Of a DNA stretch of 29,764 nucleotides, positions 23,327 through 29,764 are shown piece after piece. The number at the start of each line of letters is the position of its first letter. Within the stretch, counting starts at the first letter, position 1. The stretch is from DASTGO01 sp035719045 (lineage in GTDB: Bacteria > Actinomycetota > Actinomycetes > Actinomycetales > Kineosporiaceae), in the NCBI GenBank assembly GCA_035719045.1, contig DASTGO010000253.1, forward strand, positions 1-29,764, written 5' to 3'. The translations under genes and the position numbers were made by a program. The notes below the pieces were generated by a model that was not told the DNA's origin, made no database searches, and saw only the letters and a list, made by a program, of their open reading frames with translations.

Positions 23327-24535
23327 GTGCTGCAGGAACGGTTCGACCGCTGGGTGCGCGGGCATCCCGTCGCCGTCGACGCCGTGCTGGTGACCGCCCT
23401 GCTGATCTTCCCCGGCGTGCCCACGTTGGTCCTCGAGGTGCTCAACTGGCAGTCACGGGTGCTGATCGTGCTGCTGCAGACCGTCCCCCTGGCCTGGCGG
23501 CGGACCCGCCCGGGCCTGTCCACAGGCCTGGTGTTCGGAGCCGCCTTCACGCACTTCCTGGCGGGCGTCGAACTGCTGCCGTCGGACGTGACGGTGTTCG
23601 TCGCGCTGTACGCGGTGGCGGCGTACGGCAACCAGGTGCAGGCCCGGCTCGGGCTGGCCTTCTCGCTGGTCGGGGCCGGCATGGTGGCGGTCGCGACGGC
23701 CCGCAAGGACTACGCCAGGTCCTTCCTGGTCGACGTGGTGCTGATCGCACTGGTGGGCTGCGGGTTCGCGCTGGCGGTCTGGGTGGCCGGGAGCCTGCGC
23801 GGAACCCGCCGGGCCTATCTGGACGCCCTGGAGGAGCGGGCGGACCGGCTGGAGATCGAGCGGGAACAGCAGTCCCGGCTCGCGACCGCCGCCGAACGGG
23901 CCAGGATCGCCCGCGAACTGCACGACGTCGTGGCCCACTCCCTGTCGGTGATCATCGCCCAGGCCGACGGCGGCCGGTATGCGGCCAGGAGCGACTCACA
24001 GGCCGCCGTCCGGGCACTGGAGATCGTGTCCGGGACGGGCCGCACCGCCCTGACCGACATGCGCCGGCTGCTCGGCGTCCTGCGCGACGGCGAGCAGGAC
24101 AGCCGGGGACCGCAGCCGGGGATCGGCGCCGTGGCCGACCTGGTCACCTCCGTCCGGTCCAGCGGGCTGACGGTCGGCCTGGCCGAGGTGGGCCGGCCGC
24201 GGGACGTCGGTGACGGGCTCGGGCTGGCGGCGTACCGGATCGTCCAGGAGGCACTGACCAACGTCCTCAAGCACGGCGGGCCGGCCGCCCGGGCCAGCGT
24301 CCAGGTGAGCTGGGAGGCCGACGCCGTCCGCCTGGTCGTCGAGGACGACGGCCGGGGCGCCAGCGCCTCCGACGACGGGCGCGGCCAGGGTCTGGGCGGG
24401 ATGCGTGAGCGGGCCCGGCTGTACGGGGGGCGGGTGGATGCCGGTCCCCGGCCGGGCGGCGGCTTCCGGGTCCACGCCCTGCTGCCCTACCCGCGGCCCG
24501 GCACGGCGATGCGGGAGAGTGGGAACGGCGGCTGA
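23327..24535 (+). CDS. Sensor histidine kinase, NarL/DesK-type (HisKA_3)
   Basis: The protein is 402 aa from GTG 23327. The N-terminal 155 residues form about five TM helices (for example VDAVLVTALLIFPGVPTLVL and VTVFVALYAVAAYG) with short loops, so the sensor acts within the membrane rather than through a large external domain. A coiled linker (about 160-190) leads to the HisKA_3 dimerisation helix RARIARELHDVVAHSLSVII with phospho-acceptor His199. The HATPase domain has the N-box YRIVQEALTNVLKHGG (Asn312), DDGRG (340-344) and GLGGMRERARLYGG. It should phosphorylate the response regulator encoded 27 bp downstream. The signal is unknown; the linked MacB-type exporter suggests envelope stress or a peptide or lipid-like antimicrobial. 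Confidence 0.95.
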   Translation: MLQERFDRWVRGHPVAVDAVLVTALLIFPGVPTLVLEVLNWQSRVLIVLLQTVPLAWRRTRPGLSTGLVFGAAFTHFLAGVELLPSDVTVFVALYAVAAYGNQVQARLGLAFSLVGAGMVAVATARKDYARSFLVDVVLIALVGCGFALAVWVAGSLRGTRRAYLDALEERADRLEIEREQQSRLATAAERARIARELHDVVAHSLSVIIAQADGGRYAARSDSQAAVRALEIVSGTGRTALTDMRRLLGVLRDGEQDSRGPQPGIGAVADLVTSVRSSGLTVGLAEVGRPRDVGDGLGLAAYRIVQEALTNVLKHGGPAARASVQVSWEADAVRLVVEDDGRGASASDDGRGQGLGGMRERARLYGGRVDAGPRPGGGFRVHALLPYPRPGTAMRESGNGG

Positions 24536-24562
24536 CCGGCCGCGACGAGGAGGGGAGGGCAC

Positions 24563-25258
24563 GTGGACGAGCCGGCCGAGCGGATCCGGGTCGTGCTGGT
24601 GGACGATCAGCAGCTGGTCCGGGCCGGGTTCCGGATGGTCATCGACTCCCAGCCGGACATGCGGGTGGTCGCCGAGGCGGGTGACGGCCGGGAGGCGGTC
24701 CGGGTGCTCGCCGGGACCCCGGCCGACGTCGTGCTGATGGACGTCCGGATGCCGCAGACCGACGGGATCACCGCGACCGCGCAGATCCTCGCCCAGGCGG
24801 CCCAGCGGCACGCGGAGCGCCCGGTGCGGGTCATCGTGCTGACCACCTTCGACCTCGACGAGTACGCCCTGCAGGCGATCAAGGCGGGGGCGAGTGGCTT
24901 CCTGCTCAAGGACGCCCCGCCGGAGGACATGCTCGCCGCGGTCCGGACCGTGCACCACGGCGACGCCGTGATCGCCCCGAGCACCACCCGGCGGCTGCTG
25001 GAACACTTCGCTCCGCTGCTGCCCGCCCAGGCCACCACCGAGCCCGCCGCGCTGTCCACCCTCACCGAACGCGAACGCGAGGTCCTCGTCGCGATGGCCC
25101 GCGGCCGGTCCAACGCCGAGATCGCCGGGGACCTGGTGGTCAGCGAGGCCACGGTGAAGACGCACGTCGGCCGGGTGCTGGCCAAGCTCGGGGTCCGCGA
25201 CCGGGTGCAGGCCGTCGTCCTGGCGTACGAGAGCGGGCTGGTCCGGCCCGGCGGCTGA
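24563..25258 (+). CDS. LuxR/NarL-family response regulator
   Basis: The protein is 231 aa from GTG 24563, with a strong purine-rich site (GAGGAGGGGAGG) just upstream. The receiver domain has the acidic pair in VVLVDDQQLVRAGF, phospho-acceptor Asp60 in VVLMDVRMPQTDG, the switch Thr in VIVLTTFDLDEY and the conserved Lys in FLLKDAPPEDM. After a linker, residues about 167-226 form the LuxR-type helix-turn-helix (LTEREREVLVAMARGRSNAE, VSEATVKTHVGRVLAKLGV). It most likely activates the ABC exporter genes that follow. The gap of 184 bp to those genes contains repeated GGGCGGACCC-like words (about 25350 and 25375) but no clear operator. Confidence 0.96.
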   Translation: MDEPAERIRVVLVDDQQLVRAGFRMVIDSQPDMRVVAEAGDGREAVRVLAGTPADVVLMDVRMPQTDGITATAQILAQAAQRHAERPVRVIVLTTFDLDEYALQAIKAGASGFLLKDAPPEDMLAAVRTVHHGDAVIAPSTTRRLLEHFAPLLPAQATTEPAALSTLTEREREVLVAMARGRSNAEIAGDLVVSEATVKTHVGRVLAKLGVRDRVQAVVLAYESGLVRPGG

Positions 25259-25428
25259 GCGTCCGCGGCACCTCCCCGGCAGAGTGGGACGGCAGCCGGC
25301 GGGGCCGTGCCTCCTCCCCCGGACGGCCGGCCGCCACCGGTGAGGCGGACCCCGGGACGACCGGATCATCCTCAGGGCGGACCCGGGAACCCGCCTCCGC
25401 TCCGACGCGGCGCACGCAGCACCGTCCC

Positions 25429-25434
25429 TAGCGT
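25429..25434 (+). promoter_or_regulatory. Leaderless-type -10 box TAGCGT for the exporter genes
   Basis: TAGCGT ends eight bases before ATG 25443 with no Shine-Dalgarno between, implying transcription from, or very near, the start codon. This favours ATG 25443 over the in-frame GTG at 25437. Confidence 0.5.
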
Positions 25435-25442
25435 CAGTGACC

Positions 25443-26237
25443 ATGACCAACACCGTGCCCGGCAGGGCGCCGGCCACTCTCCAGACCTCCTCCCCGACCA
25501 CCGCCGTCCGCGCCGCGGGCCTGCGCAAGGTGTACGGCAGCGGCCCGACGGCCGTCACCGCGCTGGACGGCGTGGACGTCGCCTTCGAGTCCGCGCAGCT
25601 GACGGCGATCATGGGACCGTCCGGGTCGGGCAAGTCCACGCTCATGCACTGCCTGGCCGGCCTGGACAGCGCCACCGCCGGGCAGGTGTTCCTCGGGCAG
25701 ACCGAACTGACGAAGCTGTCCGACAACGACCTGACCCTGCTGCGCCGGGAGCGGATCGGCTTCGTCTTCCAGTCCTTCAACCTGCTGCCGATGTTCACCG
25801 CGCGGCAGAACATCACCCTGCCGCTGGAACTGGCCGGCGCCCGCAACCTCAGCAGGACCCGCCAGGACTGGCTGGACACGCTGATCGCCACCCTGGGCCT
25901 GGGCGACCGTCTGGAGCACCGACCCAGTGAGCTGTCCGGGGGGCAGCAGCAGCGGGTGGCCATCGCCCGGGCACTGATCAGCCGCCCCGAGGTGGTCTTC
26001 GCCGACGAGCCGACGGGCAACCTGGACTCCCGCTCCGGCGGGGAGGTGCTGGCCTTCCTGCGCCGCAGCGTGCGGGAACTCGGCCAGACCATCGTGCTGG
26101 TGACGCACGACCCGGTGGCGGCCTCCTACGCCGACCGGGTGGTGCTGCTGGCCGACGGCCGACTGGCCGGGGAGATCCACGACCCCACCCCCGAGTCGGT
26201 GCTGGCGGGGCTGGACGCACTGCGGGCGGTCCGCTGA
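25443..26237 (+). CDS. ABC transporter ATPase, MacB/LolD family
   Basis: The protein is 264 aa from ATG 25443. After a short flexible N-terminus it has the pattern AVRAAGLRKVYGSG, Walker A GPSGSGKST (58-66), FVFQSFNLLPMFTARQNITL (Q-loop plus the LLP signature of MacB-type ATPases), ABC signature LSGGQQQRVAIARAL (from about 163) and Walker B VVFADEPTGNLDS. The H-loop VLVTHDPVAASYADRVVLL follows. PTGNLD is characteristic of the LolD/MacB/FtsE group, which drive mechanotransmission rather than classical import. The stop overlaps the permease start by one base (TGATG), so the two are coupled. It energises the FtsX-type permease, probably for export or extraction of a peptide, antibiotic or lipid. 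Confidence 0.96.
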   Translation: MTNTVPGRAPATLQTSSPTTAVRAAGLRKVYGSGPTAVTALDGVDVAFESAQLTAIMGPSGSGKSTLMHCLAGLDSATAGQVFLGQTELTKLSDNDLTLLRRERIGFVFQSFNLLPMFTARQNITLPLELAGARNLSRTRQDWLDTLIATLGLGDRLEHRPSELSGGQQQRVAIARALISRPEVVFADEPTGNLDSRSGGEVLAFLRRSVRELGQTIVLVTHDPVAASYADRVVLLADGRLAGEIHDPTPESVLAGLDALRAVR

Positions 26238-28819
26238 TGCTGCGGCTCACCCTGACCCAGATGCGGCTGAACCTGGGACGGCTGATCGCCGCCGGGGTCG
26301 CCGTCATGCTGGGCACCGCCTTCGTCGCCGCGACCCTGCTCGCCGACGACCTGATCAAGCAGACCATGGACGCCTCGGTCTCCGCCTCGTACCGGGGCGC
26401 CGACGTGGTGGTCAGCAACGCCGATGCCCCCGCCTCCGCCCTGGCCGCGGTGCGCAGGCTGCCCCAGGTGGCCGGCGCCGACGCGGTGTCCCAGGTTCCG
26501 GTGGAACTGGTCGCCGGTGGCCGCTCCGAGACCCCGCTGGTGGGGTCGCTGGCCACCACGCCCGAACTGCGCACCACCCGCGCGGCGACCGGGCGCCTGC
26601 CCGAGCGCCCGGGCGAGATCCTGCTGGGCAAGGACCTCACCGACCGGCTGCGGCTGCACGTCGGCGACCAGGTCACCGCCCGCACCCTGACCTGGAAGGA
26701 CGGCGCGGCGGCCCCCACCCCGCAGGAGACCCGGCTCACCGTGGTCGGCCTGCTGGCACCCACCACAGGCTTCGCCCTGGCCCCGGACGCCGTCGCGACC
26801 CCGTCCGACGTCAGCCGCCTGCTGGCCGAGATGGGCGGGCGGGACCGGATGTCCGGACTGGTCGTGCACGCGGCCGCCGGGGTCGACCCGCAGCAGGCCC
26901 GGGACGCGGTGGCCGCCGTGGGCGGCTGGGGTGAGGCGGCGCAGATCCGCACCGGCGCCGACCAGATCGCCGCCGACACCCGGGAACTCACCAACGGGGT
27001 GGACGTGCTGGCCGCCGGCCTGCTCGCCTTCGCCGCGGTGGCCCTCTTCGTCGCCGGCCTGGTGATCACGAACACCTTCCAGGTGCTGGTCGCCCAGCGC
27101 ACCCGGACCCTGGCCCTGCTGCGCTGCGTCGGTGCCACCCGGCGTCAGCTGCGCCGCGGGGTGCTGACGGAGGCCGGGTTGCTCGGGCTGCTCAGCTCCC
27201 TGGCCGGGCTGCTGACCGGCTACGCGCTGGTCACCGTGGTCGCCCAGGTGCTGTCCCACTGGCAGGACGTCCCCATCCCGGCCACGGTCCGGCCGACCCT
27301 GCTGTCGGTGCTGCTGCCGCTGCTGGTCGGTCTGGCGGTGACCGTGCTGGCGGCACTGTCCCCCGCCCGGGCGGCGACCAGGGTGTCCCCGGTGGCCGCG
27401 CTGCGCCCGGCAGGTGCCGGGGGACTGCGGTCGCGGGCCTCGCGGATCCGTCTCGGCCTGTCCGTCGGGCTGCTCGCCGTCGGCGCGGCCCTGCTCGTGG
27501 TCGGTGCCCGCACCTCGATGGACAGCCACAGCACGCACGGTCTGCCGGCCGGGATGGCCGGGGGCGTGATCTCCTTCCTCGGGGTGCTCATCGGCGGGCA
27601 GCTGTTCATCCCGCGGCTGGTCGGCCTGGTCGGCGGGCTCGCCGGGCGGTTCGGCGGCGTCCCCACCCGGCTGGCCGCCGCGAACGCCGTGCGCAACCCC
27701 CGCCGGACGGCGACCACGAGCGCTGCCCTGCTGATCGGGGTGACCCTGGTCGCGATGATGGCCACCGGAGCCGCCGTGATCACCGCGACCACCGACCGGG
27801 CCCTGGACACCCACTACCCGGTGGACGTCATGATCGGCGACCTCCCGCCCGGACCCGAGGCGGAGGCCGCCGGGCCGTTGACCCCGGTTCCGGCCGCCGT
27901 GCCCGCAGCGGTCGCGAAGGTGCCCGGGGTCGGCGAGTCCGCCCTGCTGTCGGCGGCACAGGTGCAGCTGAGCCTGGCCTCCGGGTCGGCCGGCAGCGGC
28001 TCCTGGGCGACCGCGGCGGCGGTGGATCCCGCCAGGGCGAAGGCCACCCTCCGCGACGCCGGCGGCCTGGACGGGCTGGCCCCCGGAGTGGTCGTGGTGC
28101 CCAGGGAGGTCGCCAGGGACGCCGGCCGACTGCAGGACGGGGACCTGGTCCGGCTGACCGCGGGCGGCCGCTCGGTGACGTTGCGGGCCCGGGTGACCGG
28201 ACTGAAGGTGTCCGCCGTGGTCGTGGTCCCGGCCGACCTGCGCAGCGTGGTGCCCGATGCCCCGACGACGATGATGTGGCTGCGCCTGACCGGCGACGCC
28301 GACGCCCGGACCGTGCTCGACGCGGTCCAGGAAGCCATGGTCACCGCAACCGGATCGGCCCGGTCCGTCCCGGTGACCGGGCTGGCGGCGGAGCGGGCCG
28401 CCCTGCAGAACGGGATCAACACCCTGCTGCTCGTGGTCACCGGTCTGCTCGCGGTGGCCGTGGTGATCGCCATGGTCGGGGTGGCCAACACCCTCTCGCT
28501 GTCGGTCATCGAACGCACCCGGGAGTCGGCCATGCTGCGGGCGCTCGGACTCACCCGCCGGCAACTGCGCGTCACGCTCGCCGTCGAGGGTGCCCTGATC
28601 GCCGGGATCGGGGCGCTGGCCGGGGTCGTGCTCGGAGTGCTGTACGGCTGGGCCGGTGCGGCGGCGGTGATCGGTGGGGCCTGGCGGCCGTCCCTCACCG
28701 TCCCCGCCGGGCAGCTCGCCCTCCTGCTCGCCGGTGGGGTACTGGCCGGGTTGCTCGCCTCGGCCCTGCCCGCCCGCCGGGCCGCCCGGACCTCCCCCGT
28801 GGCGGCCCTGGCGGAGTAG
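26237..28819 (+). CDS. FtsX-family ABC permease, 860 aa
   Basis: The protein carries two FtsX units. TM1 lies at about 15-36 (IAAGVAVMLGTAFVAATLLA), followed by an extracytoplasmic MacB-type periplasmic core domain of about 215 residues. Then come TM2 at about 258-282, the cytoplasmic loop QRTRTLALLRCVGATRRQL, and further TM helices to about 375. The second unit starts at about 405, with its own TM helices, a second external domain (about 525-720), a TM helix at about 730-755, the loop ERTRESAMLRALGLTRRQL (about 757) and two terminal TM helices. This is the usual ten-helix duplicated arrangement in actinomycetes. No extra peptidase or binding domain is present. The external domains hold no Cys and show no obvious ligand motif, so the substrate is unknown. 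The stop is followed at once by a strong terminator. Confidence 0.95.
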   Translation: MLRLTLTQMRLNLGRLIAAGVAVMLGTAFVAATLLADDLIKQTMDASVSASYRGADVVVSNADAPASALAAVRRLPQVAGADAVSQVPVELVAGGRSETPLVGSLATTPELRTTRAATGRLPERPGEILLGKDLTDRLRLHVGDQVTARTLTWKDGAAAPTPQETRLTVVGLLAPTTGFALAPDAVATPSDVSRLLAEMGGRDRMSGLVVHAAAGVDPQQARDAVAAVGGWGEAAQIRTGADQIAADTRELTNGVDVLAAGLLAFAAVALFVAGLVITNTFQVLVAQRTRTLALLRCVGATRRQLRRGVLTEAGLLGLLSSLAGLLTGYALVTVVAQVLSHWQDVPIPATVRPTLLSVLLPLLVGLAVTVLAALSPARAATRVSPVAALRPAGAGGLRSRASRIRLGLSVGLLAVGAALLVVGARTSMDSHSTHGLPAGMAGGVISFLGVLIGGQLFIPRLVGLVGGLAGRFGGVPTRLAAANAVRNPRRTATTSAALLIGVTLVAMMATGAAVITATTDRALDTHYPVDVMIGDLPPGPEAEAAGPLTPVPAAVPAAVAKVPGVGESALLSAAQVQLSLASGSAGSGSWATAAAVDPARAKATLRDAGGLDGLAPGVVVVPREVARDAGRLQDGDLVRLTAGGRSVTLRARVTGLKVSAVVVVPADLRSVVPDAPTTMMWLRLTGDADARTVLDAVQEAMVTATGSARSVPVTGLAAERAALQNGINTLLLVVTGLLAVAVVIAMVGVANTLSLSVIERTRESAMLRALGLTRRQLRVTLAVEGALIAGIGALAGVVLGVLYGWAGAAAVIGGAWRPSLTVPAGQLALLLAGGVLAGLLASALPARRAARTSPVAALAE

Positions 28820-28829
28820 CCGCGACGAG

Positions 28830-28872
28830 GCCCGTGGGCGGCCGGTCGGAGGGGGACCGGCCGTCCGCGGGC
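28830..28872 (+). terminator. Strong 18-bp hairpin after the exporter operon
   Basis: GCCCGTGGGCGGCCGGTC (28830-28847) pairs with GACCGGCCGTCCGCGGGC (28855-28872) with only two G-T wobbles around loop GGAGGGG, 11 bp after the permease stop. The remaining 226 bp to the next gene show no feature I can identify. Confidence 0.75.
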
Positions 28873-29098
28873 GGGGCACCCAGGCCGGGCACGGCTCCCA
28901 CAGTGGCAGTCCCCCATGTCGGCCGAACGGGGCTCCTGCGGAATGGCCCATGACGCAGTGACGGCGGAACTGTCTCGGATCCAGGTCCCATCCGAAGGAC
29001 CGGCGCGGAGTGACGCGGCTTCGTGGGCCTGTCGCCGCCGCCCTTCCCAGGCGGGGTGTCACGAGCGATACCGATGAAGTGGGCCAGGCCGCCGAAGG

Positions 29099-29764
29099 TC
29101 AATCCAAGAAGTACATCGCCCGGCTCGGCCAAGGAACCAACTTACCGTTGAGTGTCACGTTTATCCGCTGGTTCTCGTCGCAGCGCTCGGCGAACCTGTG
29201 GGCAAGTTCGTCCATCGTGAGCGGATCGAACACACTCGGCAGAAACACCCCATGCTCCCCGATCGACACAGCGAGGCAGCGAAGCTCCTCCGGCTCGCTC
29301 ACCAGCAGAAGCCGTCTGGCCGTCGCGTCGGCCTCCGGGTCGCGGAACATGTAGGTAGAGAGAACCTCAGCATCGGGGTTAGCAAGCTGCTCACGAATCG
29401 GCCGCAAGACAGGGCTGAGGATGTAGGCCCATCCCAGCGCGGCGAACGCAGCCAGATAGGCAGAGCGGATCCAGGAGTAGCGGGCCCGGGTTTCGCTGAA
29501 CCGGGTATGAACCGTGAACGAGAAGTTCGGCCGTTGGTCGCCACGCTCGGCGAACTCATCGAGGGCCCGCATGTGCGCCGCTCGGACCCGGTCATCATTC
29601 TGCTTGTCGACGCCGACGATCCGAAGGCCGCCCTCGGTCCACTCGGCCGTCCCCCGAAGAGGATGGCCGTCTGCGTAGGCCGTGACCCGGAGGAGGTCAC
29701 CGGTCACCCGTCCGCGGGCGAAGTCATCGCTCCGGGCCCGGGTGACGGCATGGGCGTCGAAGGA
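29099..29764 (-). CDS. Hypothetical protein, 5' end probably outside window
   Basis: I do not recognise a named family with confidence. An in-frame GTG at 29707 would give 202 aa, but the frame stays open to the right edge and the extra residues (SFDAHAVTRARSDDFARGRV) look coding, so the true start is probably beyond the window. Visible features are a first part rich in beta-type residues (TAYADGHPLRG, LRIVGVDKQN) and a single hydrophobic stretch (WIRSAYLAAFAALGWAYIL), perhaps a buried or membrane-touching helix. A mixed alpha/beta C-terminal part follows. The stretch SAYLAAFAALGW resembles the C-terminal region of uncharacterised HNH-associated actinomycete proteins, a weak impression only. 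GC content and third-position bias are visibly lower than in all other genes here, which suggests recent acquisition. Confidence 0.6.
   Translation of the reverse strand, partial: SFDAHAVTRARSDDFARGRVTGDLLRVTAYADGHPLRGTAEWTEGGLRIVGVDKQNDDRVRAAHMRALDEFAERGDQRPNFSFTVHTRFSETRARYSWIRSAYLAAFAALGWAYILSPVLRPIREQLANPDAEVLSTYMFRDPEADATARRLLLVSEPEELRCLAVSIGEHGVFLPSVFDPLTMDELAHRFAERCDENQRINVTLNGKLVPWPSRAMYFLD

Noticed and set aside
25259..25428. Possible small gene or operator between response regulator and exporter ATPase
   Set aside because: ORFs here are shadows, and the repeated GGGCGGACCC-like words are too short and irregular to call an operator without comparison data.

Overview
The window is very GC-rich throughout, with strong GC bias at third codon positions, GTG starts, leaderless-type -10 boxes and terminators that lack U-tails. 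All of this points to an actinomycete (Actinomycetota). The family cannot be fixed by reading alone; a Pseudonocardiales-like organism is only a guess. No rRNA, tRNA, CRISPR array, transposase or integrase was found.

Left part (1-6236): the 5' portion of a DUF255/thioredoxin-fold gene, a SpoU-type RNA methyltransferase, an unrecognised two-TM membrane protein, a class I SAM methyltransferase, a small hypothetical protein, a low-complexity repeat tract and a small repeat-bearing membrane protein.

Centre (6292-23259): this is the core of the window and reads as one metabolic island for quaternary amines, most likely glycine betaine. On the minus strand are betaine aldehyde dehydrogenase, a ProV-type ATPase, a double-length fused ProW-type permease, a lipoprotein ProX and L-serine dehydratase, headed by an IclR regulator. 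PurU (10-formyl-THF hydrolase) diverges from that regulator. Next is a non-pyrrolysine MttB-family methyltransferase, divergent from a second operon: IclR regulator, corrinoid protein, methyl-THF:corrinoid methyltransferase-like protein, RACE-type corrinoid reductive activator and DUF1638 protein. The inferred flow is uptake of betaine (or oxidation of betaine aldehyde to it), methyl transfer to Co(I)-corrinoid, then to THF. C1 units are then dissipated as formate by PurU or fixed through serine and deaminated to pyruvate by SdaA. Corrinoid betaine demethylation is best known from anaerobes, so a complete set in an actinomycete is the notable content.

Regulatory DNA is unusually readable. TGCGTrWTACGCA-type palindromes lie before the betaine aldehyde dehydrogenase gene and before the first iclR gene, and a degenerate copy lies before purU, suggesting one IclR regulon. 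A different palindrome (GTTCCA-N5-TGGAAC), followed by a 16-bp degenerate tandem array of GGAAC-type half-sites, separates the mttB-like gene from the second iclR. The leader of the transporter ATPase gene holds two overlapping long-range stems with pseudoknot or switch topology.

Right part (23327-29764): a NarL/DesK-type two-component pair followed by a MacB-type ATPase and a large FtsX-family permease, closed by a strong 18-bp hairpin. The last gene is an incomplete, less GC-rich ORF of unknown function that runs off the right edge.
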